Assembly: GCF_030867145.1 (NCBI RefSeq)
Contig: NC_134428.1
Location: 19,881,537-19,945,536, forward strand
Length of the DNA: 64,000 nucleotides
From: Opisthocomus hoazin
Lineage: Eukaryota; Chordata; Aves; Opisthocomiformes; Opisthocomidae
Reading direction: 5' to 3'
Positions within the stretch are counted from its first letter, which is position 1. Each line of letters opens with the position of its first letter. The notes beneath the pieces were generated by a model, which was not told the origin of the DNA, searched no databases, and was given only the letters and a program-made list of their open reading frames with translations. A program made the position numbers and the translations under genes. Of this stretch, positions 1 to 13,046 are shown piece after piece.

Positions 1-3000
1 GTGGGAAGGCATTTGGGGTGAATGTAAAGGATAATTCAGTTCTTATGACTATGATATATTGAGACTTTTAAATCCCAAATGCCTTCTGCTATCCTAGCCG
101 AAGTGACAAGCACAAGAAAGCACTTTTTCACAAAAAGATGGACAGTGCAAGTAGATGGCTGGGTGCACAGAGATGGTGTGGGTAGAGCTGCGGACCTAGA
201 AGGGAAGTGTGAGGATCATCTGCTGATGAATTCTCCTGCTTACAACAGGCACTGGAAGCCTCCAAAAAACTTCGGCAAGGATTACCAAGTAACAGCTGTA
301 CTGACTCGAAAGGCATCGTAGCCTACAAAGAGATGACGGGTACAGGGAAAGCTGCACAGTCGAACTGGAAATGAGTGTTGCCTTTGACAGTTCTCAAAGC
401 TGCCACCAAAACGGGAGGATTTGACTTGGACACAGGCTGCAGATGCATCACAGCCAGCCTCGCACGCTGAGTGTGATCAGGAGGAGGAGAATGTAATAGG
501 ACTCAAAGGAAAACTTCAGTATTAGTACAATTTCTGATTAACCCTTTAACTGAAACGAAACCAAGTGTATCCTTCGTGGGACTAGAAGTGACCTGCAGGC
601 AGGCAAGGTGGGGTGAAAACAGATCACACTTCTGCGGTGAGTTTCAAGTTCATCCATGATAACTTCAACAGTTTCTCCATCACCTATTTTATTGCAATAA
701 GCAGCAGAACGTGGCCAATGGACTGCAGCCAGCCAGAGCTGCTCTGAATACACAGATACTCTGTATTTATGGTATAGCAACACAATCATCACAAAACGGG
801 ATGAGAAGTCCTTCCCGGGGCTGAGCTGTCACCAGTGCAGTGACCTGGTCAGACGCTGCTGATGAGCATGCTTGGACACCAGAATTTCACCCAGATTTCA
901 CCTGTTTAACGCCAGCAGTTTGTACACGGGGCCCTGCTTACAACCAGCCCTGGTATTTCCAGCTGGTTTGGCCCTAAGCACTAACCACAAGGTAGAGCTC
1001 AGAGAAGCTCCATATTTATTCTTTCCGGCATATCATAGTGCCCCATTAAGCAAGGACAAAAGACTTCCTTATGTAATAGGGATACTATTTGTTATTTTTA
1101 ACCGTACGGCAGCCAGGATTTGTGCCAGGTGGCATTTTGCCTTAACCAGGCAACTTCAGGAGGTTACATTCCTGAACATCATCCTTGCCCTTGGGTATGT
1201 TTGACGCCCATAGATGGCTTCTTGGCTGCCTGTCGTCGCGTCTATCCGCCAGCATGTATTTGTGACAGCTCACAGAAATATCAGTCTTATTTAGCAAGGT
1301 AAATCAGGGCGCTGGTCAGTCATTTCCAGGATCCTGCAAGAGCTTCCGCTTCTAATAAAGGGTACTATCTTTGTGAAATCCATAAAGCCTATTTACACAT
1401 ATCTATGCTACCAGAGAAACACTATAGCTGTAGCTTCAGCTTTCAGTATGACAACATAGCTTTAAAACAGTTTGTTTAGTCAAATTAAGCCCATAGAAAG
1501 CAGACAAATAAAATGGTTGCAACTCTCAGCAGCCCAAGACTGAAAACAGGCAGCCAGGCCAAGGAAGGCATCAAGCTGTGGGCTGAGCATCCTGAGCAGC
1601 CGAGAGCCTGCAGCCTCACGTCTCGGAGCACTCCGCGGGCAAACGCTGCCACTCACTTCGTAAATTCCGTCAGCAGCATCACTGTACCAGATTTGGGCAA
1701 TTTCATGGAGCTTAAGAAAGCCTGCCTGGTACAAAGGATGCTGCCAAAGCCTGTTGTACCTCTAGACCAGTACTGGGAAACAGTGTCAACATCCTTCTTT
1801 GGGTCCAGTGATGAGTTTCACAGTGCCATAGCTAAGTCTAGCTATTTATAAGGAAATGAGAGTGACAGACCCTGTGTCCCATGGCTTACAACTTTACACA
1901 ATACGCGTGGGACCATGAGGAGAACAGATGTAAGCTGTCACAGCAAAAGGCTACGTGGTATTTCCATTAGAAGCAAACCTTCTTTGAAAAATCTGAGTAA
2001 CTAAAGCTAATAGGAAATCTAATTCCACCTTCCTATGAATAGAAGGGTAACTGGTAATCTGGAACCACGAGCTCACATAATTTAGGGGGTTTTGCTTGCT
2101 TGCTTCTAACACAATCCCCCTTCATTCAGTCTCCAGGCTAGAGGCACAGAGAGGTAGAATTCTTCTGGCCATTTATACATATGTGGTATTTCTTGACCTT
2201 TAAGTATCTGATTTTGACATCTATTTAACTTTTTGGTGTAGGTGTTTTCGTGGGTTTTGTTGGGGAATGCCAAAAATTTTCTGCATGTAGGGGGGGAGAA
2301 AAAAAAAAATCAATAAAAGCAACTGTGTGACTGTTCTTCTGTTTTAACCAAAGCGCTCTCCCTCTGTGTCTGTAACACCAGCCAAACTCTCTTAGTAGCA
2401 CAAGCTTCTTATTCAGCTTTGTTTTGACAAAGAAAGATAAACCACTGTTTTGCTTTGCCCTTCCCCCACCACTTACTCATTAGTTTTATTTAGGTTTCTA
2501 TTCCCTGCCCTTGTAGGAAAAAAACCCATATTTTAAAAAAATAATTATTTTTTACCATATCAAGTTGTTGACTATGTATGTTCTTACAAAGTATTTAAAA
2601 TAGAATATAATTATAAATCATTGCTAAAATGAGCTTGTCCTGTAAAGGCAAGGACATTTAGTTGTGTCCTTGTATGACTGGAATCACTGTAAACAACTAA
2701 TATTCCTATTTGCAGGGACAGAAATAACCAGCTCATTCAGCTGTACAGCAAGGAAGACTTAAAAGGAAACCAAAGGCTAAACCAGAATAAGCCACTGGAA
2801 AGTTTTATGTCAACAAAACTGGATTTAAATTAAGTAACATCAATTCAGTATTTTGACTGTAAATGAATCAGAACGTTAAAACAGGTTTTAAAGGGAACAT
2901 TTGTGACAAAACATCTATGACTAGTTCCTGTGCTAAACGAATAGGAAAGTTCTTACTTCTTCTGTGCAAGATCAAATCCACACAGCAAAGTTACTTCTCT

Positions 3001-3821
3001 AGTTTTAGTACTACTCTGTAGACCTAGATTTCAAAAATGAGAATAGCAGCAGAACTGCAAAGAAAACACTGAATAAATGACTTCTCAGTTATACACAATG
3101 GAAGATACAGAGCTGAGGACATAGTTAGAGGCTGCATCATACTACATACACATGAAGGAGTAAAATTAAAATGACACAGACAATTTCCATTCTTATGTTT
3201 TCTAGTTTTCTGAGTGCTTGACTTAGCAACTTAAATCTTTTTTAGGATTGTTTTTTCTGACACTGATTCGCAGAAATGTGAGTAGATTTTAACATTTTTA
3301 CTTTGCCTTACTCAGTGGCAAAAGTTTAAAAAAAAAAACCCCAAACCAAAAAAACCCCAGCTCAAACCAAAGTAGTGCATTTCTAAGCTATCTGAAATGA
3401 TGGGTGATGAGTCAAGAGGCACCGTGCTTTAAAATCAAAAGAAACACATGCGAGCTGTTCTTCAGTGAGAGGAAATGAGGAAATAAACTACGCGCTCACC
3501 AACGACAATATCCCCTTTCCAAATCAGAACAGAGAATTCATTTACCCAGTAATTTTACAATGGTGATAACAAATTAAAATCGTGGGCAGACAGCGGAGAG
3601 CCAAGAAGATATACAACCCACAGCAAGGATCAGCCAAATTAAAGGGAACTTTTATACGTTGTCAAATTCAGAGTAATTAGTACTTCCATTAGAGGCACAG
3701 TTCCAGCTTTAAGCAATTCTAAGTAATTAATGTTCTTCTATTTTGCCTAGAAGTCCTGACTTCAGCATTCTCTTAGGATACAAATTCTTCTAGCCGGAGC
3801 TACACAATACTGATTAACTCA
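1..3821. other. Downstream flank without recognised gene
   Basis: No conserved protein, RNA gene or interspersed repeat was recognised. The longest open frames are about 110 codons and occur in overlapping frames on both strands. In human, COX19 lies on this side of C7orf50, so I looked for its conserved CX9C-type helices on both strands and did not find them. A poly-purine run (G7 then A10) sits near 2290-2310, and an A-rich run lies near 3330-3358. Confidence 0.6.
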
Positions 3822-3841
3822 GAATCACAGAATCACAGAAT
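3822..3841 (-). repeat. CR1 3' terminal octamer repeat
   Basis: Two or more tandem copies of the octamer ATTCTGTG (read on the minus strand) end this CR1. Such microsatellite-like tails are where CR1 reverse transcription primes, and they distinguish CR1 from poly-A-tailed LINEs. Confidence 0.9.
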
Positions 3842-3905
3842 AGTAGGGGTTGGAAGGGACCTCTGTGGGTCATCTAGTCCAACCCCCCTGCCGAAGCAGG
3901 GTCAC

Positions 3906-5144
3906 CTACAGCAGGCCGCACAGGACCCCGTCCAGGCGGGTCTTGAATATCTCCAGAGAAGGAGACTCCACAACCTCCCCGGGCAGCCTGTTCCAGTGCT
4001 CCGTCACCCTCAGAGGGAAGAAGTTCCTCCTCATGTTCAGACGGAACTTCCTGTGCCTCAGTTTGTGCCCATTGCCCCTTGTCCTGTCACTGGGCACCAC
4101 TGAAAAGAGCTTGTCCCCATCCTCCTGACACCCACCCTTCAGATATTTGTAGGCATTTATAAGGTCCCCTCGCAGCCTTCTCTTCTTCAGGCTGAACAAG
4201 CCCAGTTCCCTCAACCTCTCCTCGTAGGGGAGATGCTCCAGTCCCCTCACCATCCTCGTAGCCCTCCGCTGGACTCTCTCCAGTAGCTCTTCATCTTTCT
4301 TGAACTGGGGAGCCCAGAACTGGACACAGTACTCCAGATGAGGCCTCACCAGGGCAGTGTAGAGGGGAAGGAGAACCTCCCTCCTCCTGCTAGCCACACT
4401 CTTCTTGATGCACCCCAGGATCCCATTGGCTTTCTTGGCAGCCAGGGCACACTGCTGGCTCATGGTTAACCTGTCGTCCACCAGGACACCCAGGTCCCTC
4501 TCCGCAGAGCTGCTCTCCAGCAGGTCCACCCCAACCCTGTACTGGTGCATGAGGTTGTTTCTCCCCATGTGCAGGACCCTGCACTTGCCCTTGTTGAACC
4601 TCATCAGGTTCCTCTCTGCCCAACTTTCCAGCCTGTCCAGGTCACGCTGAATGGCAGCACAGCCTTCTGGTGTATCTACCACACCTCCCAGTTTGGTGTC
4701 GTCAGCAAACTTGCTGAGGGTACACTCTAACTCTTCATCCAGGTCGTTGATGAAGAAGTTAAACAAGACTGGGCCCAGTACTGACCCCTGGGGGACACCA
4801 CTTGTCACCAGCCTCCAACTAGACTCAGCGCCGCTGATGACAACCCTCTGAGTTCTGCCATTCAGCCAGTTCTCTATCCACTTCACCGACCACTCATCCA
4901 GCCCACACTTCCTCAGCTTCCCTAGGAGGATATCATGGGAGACTGTGTCGAAAGCCTTGCTGAAGTCAAGGTAGACAACATCCACGGCTCTCCCTTCGTC
5001 TACCCAGCCAGTCATGTCATCGTAGAAAGCTATCAGATTGGTCAGGCATGATTTCCCTTTGGTGAATCCATGCTGACTACTCCTGATAACCTTCTTTTCT
5101 TCCACTTGCTTGATGATGGCCTCCAGGATAAGCTGCTCCATCAC
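3906..5144 (-). pseudogene. CR1 ORF2 fragment: reverse transcriptase, open for 412 codons
   Basis: The frame from 5144 down to a TAG at 3906 encodes most of the CR1 reverse transcriptase. Motifs in order are [13 protein letters not shown] (about residues 25-37), [12 protein letters not shown] (57-68, catalytic Asp of motif A), [11 protein letters not shown] (115-125, motif B) and KFADD (145-149, catalytic Asp pair of motif C). The thumb-like and C-terminal regions follow, with [13 protein letters not shown] and the [10 protein letters not shown] segment. All visible catalytic aspartates are retained. The copy cannot act alone because the endonuclease and the start of ORF2 are missing and a frameshift lies just upstream. 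The long open frame suggests a fairly young insertion. Confidence 0.93.
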
Positions 5145-5308
5145 CTTTCCCGGGTGGAGGTGAGGCTGACCGGCCTGTAGTTCCCTGGGTCCTCCTTCTT
5201 GCCCTTGTTGAAGACTGGAGTGACATTGGCCTTTCTCCAGTCCTCGGGCACCTCTCCTGTCCTCCAGGACCTCTCAAAGATGATGGAGAGTGGCTCAGCA
5301 ATGACATC
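5145..5308 (-). pseudogene. CR1 ORF2, upstream piece in a shifted frame
   Basis: On the minus strand this stretch encodes the segment just before the reverse-transcriptase palm, including [14 protein letters not shown], then [18 protein letters not shown]. That is the usual start of the CR1 RT domain. It is in a different frame from the 412-codon frame. The break falls in the C-rich run at about 5145-5165, between VSLTS and PGKVMEQL, and fits loss of a single base. The element ends abruptly at about 5308, as expected of 5' truncation during reverse transcription. Confidence 0.88.
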
Positions 5309-8200
5309 AACTCAACTAGAAGACAATTAGAGTAGGCAGACGAAGAAGCAATTTGTCAGTCTGTACACACTGTTAGTTCTAGCCTTGGATGCAATTTTTA
5401 TTAACATAGCAGGCTGATTTAAATGGAGGCAGAGATGCAACTTTGTTCCATCTGTAGCCGTATGATTGCCTAAGTTATGCGCGGTGTTGAGAGCTGAAAA
5501 TTCTACGTGACCAAATCACAAACCAACACGAATGAAGTGGCAGATTGTATCTCCTGCACAGCTTTGACCAGCTACAGGAATCCAGTAACTGATTATACAC
5601 TTAATAATGTAAAGCACATAATTTAAAAAACATGATAGAGGAAATCTTGCTGTACTTATTCATCACATAATGTAAATCCCTATTCCAAAATGCCAAGATG
5701 AGCCGGAAGCAGAAGCTGGCCTGGTGGCTAGCATATGGAAAAGATGGAATTTGATGGCCAGAGGTGTTACTGCATTTGCATACTGTGTTGGGGAAGCTGT
5801 CTGTGTCCTCATAATCCTGTCTTTAAAATGGGTCTAGCACTACATATCTCCCAAAACCATATTTGTTTTTGTGTTTCATGGGTGTTTTGAAGACAACTTG
5901 TTCGCCAACCAGTTGAAGATTCATTAAGAAAAGGGGCAAAGTAAAAAAGCGAAACGCAATGAAGTGTCCTTTCCTATTTCACTATAACATCAAGTATAAG
6001 ACAGCATTTAAAGTAGTTCATACTGAATTTTGAAACCCAAGATAGCATATATCAACAACACAAAGCAGAAGTTTTACAAGCCTTTTGCCCAATTTCCAGA
6101 CTCCACTGACTGTGGAACAGTACCATACACCAAGAGACACGTTGTAGAAAACTTCATACTTCACTTTCTCTACCAAATACAACCATGGCAACAATTACCT
6201 TAGTTTTTAGGTTCTGAATTTTCCATAACTGCAAGAAGCGGAGGCCAAAGACCGTGTCCTTCACCCAGTAATTGGTAGCACTGAAGGGAAAGTTGGAACT
6301 GCAGCCGAGGAAGAGGAGAGCAGAGCAGGACCTCACTCGCAGACAGCTATTGCTGTACTGGTGAGAGGCCCCAGCTGTTCTTTTCGAAATGTTATTGTTC
6401 ACATGGACTCCAGATTGGCAGGCTCTACATGCTTTCAGTATTAATTGATATAAAAAGAAATACGACATTCTTGATCTACAAAGCCTGTCTTCTCACAGAC
6501 TTGTCAACATTTGCACATGGTCAGAACCACGGTCCAAGAAAGACAAATCTTGCCAAATCTGTCAAAAACATCAAAGGTTCACATCTTTTTACCCAGATCT
6601 TACCTTTACGATCCTTTTTATAAGTCTCTTCCAAAATATGGTTGCAACATGCTTGTGCTTTTAAGCTACAAGGTATCTTAAGTGCACCATGAGGACCCAC
6701 ATTTTTGTGTGATCGAGAAATCAAAAATGGCCATTTAAAAATACTTAAGGGAGAACACAAAGTCTTCTCCGACACCTAAAATGGAATCATAAAGTCACAA
6801 AAAGACACTGGTAACTTCATCCCTGAGAAATTCTTATTTTTCCTGATTGGAAAGAAGAAAGTATCAGCTTCTGCTTGGAGTGACAGTAGTTTTTCTCAGC
6901 TGCCTATTCTCAGATATAAAATACAAGATCCAAAGGTCTTTCACTAGTTCACTTAATGTCGGCATCCCTTCTTTCTATTACAGACCCTTTTCACTAACTT
7001 TTACACTGGAAGATCAGTTCTATATCACTTTGGGCCTCAGAAAGGCTTTGGCCCCGCAGGCATCCTCTGCAGCCCCCACCCGAGCATCGCCCCATGGTAC
7101 GGGAACGGCGCCAGAGCTGCTGACGAACCACCGGCAGCTCCGTGGAGAGGCTGCTGCTGTATTCTGCTCACCGTCATGGTGAGCGTGTTAGAGCAGGGCA
7201 TGCTGGTCTCTCATCTTTTTTGGCTGAAAACCTCATCTTCAAGAAATCAGAAAGCATAAGGTATTTGTTACTGGTAATATATTTCATACTTTTAAAGATT
7301 TGTAGTAATCCATGACTGTGAAGGCTGTCAAATCCACTCAGATGCTTCTTATTGAAATATTAGGCCTGCATATCCATAGATACTCCCCTCCTTCACCCAT
7401 CCAAATTAAAGCCATAATTCCCAAAGACAGTCGCTCCCCTAAAACACTACACATTTCATATAGTTGTTATTAATAAAGTATGAACAATGTTTGCAGAAAC
7501 ACTAAAGAATCAGGTCAAGAGCGGCTGTCTGAATACAAGTGTTATTAAATAAGCCAATCTTCCAACCTCTGAGTAATTAATGACCTTGTTTTTTACTTGA
7601 AAGCCTCATTTTCAGCTCGTTCATAGGAGACAAACGTCCCACGCCAAAGCGAACGAACACAAATTACCTCTTTTGGACACCAGTTAGAAGAGAAAGCTGA
7701 AAATGCAATATTGGCAGGCTAGGTACAAAATGCTGTGGCACAGCACTTCTCACGGCAGGGTACGTTTAGGTACAATCAGATGATTTCACTCCATATGGTC
7801 AGAGGATTTGATCTGTTCCCATCTGTGCATTATCAGAGTCTCTAAACAATTGCCATCATGTATCTGTAAACTTTAACATATAAAAGGAAAACTAACAAAG
7901 CTGATGGTATCTCCAGATCACCGTGTGAAGTACTAATAAGCAACTGTTATACAAGCTGTGTTCAACAGATTGAAAATGATCTTTCCCAAATCCAGAGGAC
8001 ATGCTCCTGAAGCTGAAAGTGATGGATTACAGCTGCCTGAGCAAGCACTGTACAGCACGCTCATTTTAAACGCTGCCATTGTAAAAGACCCTCCAGGCTT
8101 TGTTTGGGTTCCTCTGCTCTTCTTATTCAGAACGGCAAAGCTCTTCCTATTTAACAGTAATTACAGGGGGAGGTGGAGAAAAACTAACAGGAAAGAGAGG

Positions 8201-8450
8201 TTTATTTTTCTGAAGATATGCAGTAAGATTACTTTTAATAGCATGTCTATGGGCCAAATATGTTATTTTTATTTCATCACCTTGAAACTTGATAAATATT
8301 TGCAATTGGCAAAAATTATGAGTAGAAAACCTGAAAATTTAGTATTAGGATTCTCATTAGAAAATGTGTCTTTACAACTAATTTATAGTCTCTGTATACA
8401 ACATCCTATACTCCTCTCCACCAGACAACCAGTAAGACACAAAAATACTC
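8201..8450 (-). other. C7orf50: Probable 3' UTR of the C7orf50 orthologue with two AATAAA signals
   Basis: Two canonical AATAAA hexamers lie on the minus strand just past the stop codon, at 8273-8268 and 8206-8201. The second is followed on the minus strand by a pyrimidine-rich stretch (CCTCTCTTTCC, then TTAGTTTTTC), as expected of a cleavage site. A short 3' UTR of about 180-270 nt would result. The assignment rests on hexamers only, which are common in AT-rich DNA, so a longer UTR is possible. Confidence 0.4.
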
Positions 8451-8633
8451 TCAGGACAGCAGTTGCAGAACTTGTCGTATGCGCTCGCACTTCTCCAACA
8501 GGTTTGGGTCTTCTGTGTCAGAACCATCAAATTCCTTCATAAAGGCTTCAGCTTTCTGCACAGTTATGTCCCGCGCACTGCCTTGAAGCCCTTGCAGATA
8601 ATCCAGTAAAATGGCGAAATACTTGTCTGGAAC
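8451..8633 (-). CDS. C7orf50: C7orf50 orthologue, last coding exon and stop codon
   Basis: This minus-strand exon of 61 codons starts after a CTTTAAAG acceptor in phase 0 and ends at a TGA at 8453-8451. It encodes [18 protein letters not shown], then a helical-looking segment with [12 protein letters not shown], and ends [10 protein letters not shown]. Human C7orf50 ends with VPDEHFSTLLAYLEGLQG and [10 protein letters not shown], so the C-terminus is essentially identical. No frameshift or premature stop is present in this or the other two exons, so the gene looks intact. The protein part in this window is 146 residues, which is most of the roughly 190-residue human protein. The family is widespread in eukaryotes, and its reported location in human cells is mainly nucleolar. 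A function beyond that is not established by this sequence. Confidence 0.96.
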   Translation of the reverse strand, partial: VPDKYFAILLDYLQGLQGSARDITVQKAEAFMKEFDGSDTEDPNLLEKCERIRQVLQLLS

Positions 8634-11600
8634 CTTTAAAGAAAAAAAACAAGGAAGGGGAAAAAAAATGCTTTATTTTCTTCTCTCTCAATTCTCATTC
8701 ACAATCACGTCAAACGATCCCCTGAAACATAATTAGAAGTACTGCATGGGCTTTTGCGTTTGCCAGCGCCCACCTCTGAGTGGAAGCATTTCTTGCCAAG
8801 GTTCAAGCTGCCAGGAGGGACGGACCGTGGCGAGAGGACTGTCATGTGCTCAGATGGGCAAAGCATCCGAGAGGAAATTCTAAGCAGATGTGGAAACGCT
8901 GATCAGCAAATGCAAACACTCCCTAACAGCAAGCTCAAGGCTGTGAGCGTTGTTGGAAGAAAAAAAACCACTAGCCAAATCCAACTTTTGGAAACATGTA
9001 GGCAAACTTTACTAAATTCAGTGAGAATTGCATGCACGTGTCTGAGGAAAGAATTTTGCTGGAATTACCCTTGCCCCTACCCCAAATTCTCTGTTTGCTA
9101 AGATGAGATACCACCCAACATCAATCACTTTGACAGAATGCTTATACAAAGGAAAAGAATTTAATTTGAAAAACAAATTGAATTCAGACACGTGGAAACA
9201 ATTTTTAAATCAAGCTGACTAAAACCAGTAGGCTCTACTAACACGTCTACCATGAAAAGCAGTTTAGTCATCTACAGTTGCATTACCCCTATTTCACTCC
9301 CTTTCTAATTTACTAGTCGTAGGTTAAATTTTAGCTTGTCTGGTACAACATATAATTTAAATTATCATTACACTACATAATTTTGGCAATAGCCTAGCAA
9401 AGACTTTTGAATGATTTATTCGGCATGTCAAACCAACATATCTTCAAAAGTCTTAGGTGAACAGATCTATGCTGAAGCATTCTCTTAACTTTCTGTTGTG
9501 TATCTGTGGAACAAGTTTCAGCCACTCAGAGAAGACTTTTGCTGTGAATCAAGAGATGTTAAAATGACCTAATCCTGCAAATATTTTTCTCCATGTTTAA
9601 CTTTACACATATAACTTTAAAAGGCATCCCTGACTTGAGTCAAATTAAACACATACGTAAGTATTTAAAGGATTGGAGACTAATTATTCGAGGGCTGTTT
9701 CAATTCTGCAAAGTATCAACATTTCAGAGAAGACAGAGCTTCAACAGACACTTAATTTACAACTTATTTCTCCATCGACATTTGGCAGCACAACTTTGAT
9801 CATTAAAACTTCTATCACTCCAAAAGAAGAGGAAGAAAGAATATTCCAACACTGCCTCCACCGATCAGGGCTATTACAAAGTAATAAATCAAAACTAAAG
9901 CCTGCATTCAGCTTCATAACTCACACGCTACGGAAAACCTTCTAGTTCTTCACCCAAACACTCTTGCACTAAAGAAACAATACAGATACCAAAAAAATAT
10001 TATTTTTACAGTGACTAACATTGAAATGGATGGTATCTGAAGTGTTGCTATAATATACCAATCAAACATATTTAAATATAACAAAAAATGTCTATATTTT
10101 TGAAACCTTTTTACCACAGTAAACTGGTACTAATAACAGAGAAAAACATTCAGATACAGTTTCAGCATGATAGTGCTCCTTTAATGCAGATGCTCAGTAC
10201 TGGGTTTTTAAAGCTCGGCAACATTTCTATGTTTCAAACCTCAGACAAATTATCTACATAATTTACACCTCTTGTTCTCAGACTTCGTGGTATATTCATA
10301 CCTCACTCTGCGGAATTACAGTTATTATTATATCATTTAAGCAAAGTGCTTGAAGGGGCAATTAAAAGCCTACTCTAAATTTAGAAATACTAAGTGTGCA
10401 GACAGACACATGGCTGCCTGAAGCTTAGAAAGCATTTAGCATTTGGCCCTAAGGATAAGTGCTCGAATGTTCAAAAACTCTGGTCTTTTTTCTTTAACAC
10501 AGCTATTACATTTATTTCAGCAAGAGCTTACAACACAGTACCATGTAGGCAAGATAATGTTGTATTTTTTCCTCCTAATTTACACATACAATAGAGCCAT
10601 AGCAATGACTGGACAACAGTACATAGAAAGTGCCACCAAAAAGTTAATGAAATTCAAATTTTACTTCTTAAAACACAGTAGCAGAAGAGCTGACACTTTA
10701 GAGACTCTCAGTGAGGTTTTACAACAAGGAACACGATCCTTCCCTAAGATCAAGTTTTGGTCAGGCTTGAGACTGGATATCAAGATCTCCCACCACGGCA
10801 CTGGCAAGTGGAAGTGACGCTTATGGGTTTTTATTATTATTCTTTTCTTAAACTGTTTTGACCTTTTTCTCGTTTCTTTTTCTCTCTCACACACCAACCT
10901 TGCCTCTGTTCTAACTAGCTAATACACACTGGAGCTGACCAATAGGGAAATATCCCAAAGCGAAATAATCACCATTGTCGTGAAAAGGGAGAAACACTAC
11001 AAAACAGCAGCAGGAGAAGAACAGTTATCACTTTAAAATTATAGTGTGTAACTCGAGAGTTTCCAGACTTTCTAGACTTGCAGACGCCCACAAATTTACA
11101 AAGCGCATACAGATATCTGCAGAGCGAACTTCAGCTCGCTGCCACCAAGCTTGCTTTTCTTCATTACCTTCCGAGGAAGCTCCAGACCCCCCCAGGGCCT
11201 CGCAGCCCAGAAGCCGCCATCCGCTGACACAGTCACTTTCTGCAAACGCTGCGCCAGATGACAAAGTCCAACAAATGATCTAGTGTTTATTTTCTACTGG
11301 ATTCTGCAGCAGTATATATACCGTAGGTATACAAGCTTGGGTTGGAAGCTGTCAGCCAACCACCAGATGGATTTTAAAGGCATTTTAAAAAGCCTCATGT
11401 TGCAACAGACTTTAAAACCTCAGCTGATTTCTTACAGAAAGAGACCTGTCGGTACAGGACACTCCATTTACCCCTTTGCATGGCTTTTCGGTAGGCATCC
11501 AAGTGATACCATGAGATCAAAGTTGTGGCTCAGGAAGGAAAGAAACTCATGTCTCCTTTTGTATTCTAGTCATGCTTGGGTATCCAACAGATTTTATTCT

Positions 11601-13046
11601 GTAATGGACAGGAAGCTGGATTTGGGTATAAAAAAATATTCAAAAGAAGCTGGTCTGCCCTCCCTACAGTCCTGATGAAGGAAAAGACTTTGTCACATGC
11701 TTAATTATAAGCACTTGAGCAGTTCTGACTTTACTGAATCTGGATGCAGATGTTAATCATTATCTAAAGCTCACGCTCAGTGCATCTCTGATTATTAAAC
11801 AGTACAAAATAAGTGAATTTCAGTAAGTCATCCCCCCTTCATCAGGTTTAAAAAAAATAGAAAGGAAGTTTCATTTCAATATTGAGAAATAAGGAGTTAA
11901 GCTGTATTTTGATACATAAAACAAACGCTACTTACAGTTAATTATTTCCTATTATATTTCAACACAAAATCCAAAGCCAACAGATAAAAAAGTAAAAACA
12001 TCGTTCTGCCTGTGAAATAATTTCTAGGTAGCTTTAAAGAGCATACATTGATTCTTAAAAGTTGATAAAGACTTTCAAAGGAGAAACTTTAAAATAGAAG
12101 ACAGTGCAACCAACCTAGATACCCACAATCAAATTTGTATTCTGTGATTAATCTTTTGAAAGTATTATGCCATGTGAATATTTTTGCCTTCATGAAATTC
12201 TGCTTTTAATTATTAGTTCTCTAAAAGTATTTTTAAGCATAAAGGTAACACCCTATGTCAGGTCATTGGCTTAAGAGCTGCTGAATAATTGGGTCAGGAA
12301 GAGTGGTATGCCTAAATGTTTAACTGCATACAAAAAATCAGCAAAAACTAACTGAATGTCAACTGAATGAATCGATAAGTAAGGCACTGTGCAAATGGCT
12401 AGATGTTTGCTCTGTTACACAACAAAATGAATGACCTGAAACCCTCCATTCAATACCATGACGGCCAGATGCTTACTGGAAATTCAATCGATGTTGTTTT
12501 TTAAGTTATGAAATGAATGGATTTCCATAATGATGCAAGCCTAGCTTCTGGTTATACTTTATGCTTTTCACAATCAACATCAGGTTTCACTTATATTTTA
12601 ATGAGAAAGCTATTTTAACATCTTGGCAATATGGCTGTGCATCCTACATGGAGCCAGAGATATCTGATGCAACATAAGGAGCATGGTTTACAGTACTGGG
12701 TTCCACATTCAGAAATTCAAATTAAGGATATGACCCAAATTCTCAGTAAGCTCCACATTTATATAGAACATGAATCTGCTCTACTTATGCTTGACATATA
12801 TCAAGTATAAAAATATAGCACACATGGGAGAATGATCATCAACAAAACAAAAAGATTAATTACAAGCAATTAAGAGGATTCAGCATTTTGGTTAAAAACA
12901 AAGTCATTGATCTATAAATCACTAAAAAATTATTAGAAAAGTGCATGACTAGTACAAGCAACTTCTGGTTAATAAAGAATAGCTACAACTAAGGTATAGA
13001 ACTTTACATCATATTTGTTCTGAGAAAAAGCAGCGTTAATACAAAC
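8634..13046 (-). other. Last intron of the C7orf50 orthologue
   Basis: This 4.4-kb intron separates the WKF exon from the last exon. It has GT...AG ends on the minus strand (GTTTGT donor at its right end, TTTAAAG acceptor at its left end). The interior is AT-rich. I see no CR1, no RNA gene and no convincing extra exon. Open frames of 60-130 codons occur on both strands but lack homology, good splice context or codon bias. Confidence 0.85.

Larger units (their letters stand above)
3822..5308 (-). mobile_element. CR1 non-LTR retrotransposon (LINE), 5'-truncated, sense on minus strand
   Basis: The left end shows two copies of CAGAATCA followed by GTAGGGGTTGGAAGGGACC. On the minus strand this is the standard CR1 3' end: a GGTCCCTTCCAACCCC block followed by ATTCTGTG octamers. 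The body encodes the reverse transcriptase and the C-terminal part of CR1 ORF2. About 1.5 kb is present; a full element is about 4.5 kb, so the endonuclease domain and ORF1 are missing, as in most avian copies. AACTCA occurs immediately at both ends (3816-3821 and 5309-5314) and may be a short target-site duplication. The copy is inserted downstream of the C7orf50 orthologue, in the same orientation. Confidence 0.96.

Noticed and set aside
538..792. 84-codon minus-strand frame containing GDGETVEVIMDELE
   Set aside because: It looks coding-like over about 16 residues, but it has no donor at its end and no family match. Frames of this length are common by chance here.
3850..4851. Plus-strand open frames across the CR1
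   Set aside because: They are antisense shadows of the CR1 reverse-transcriptase frame.
7958..8542. 194-codon plus-strand open frame
   Set aside because: It overlaps the antisense of the secure last C7orf50 exon and its UTR, and the protein shows no homology.
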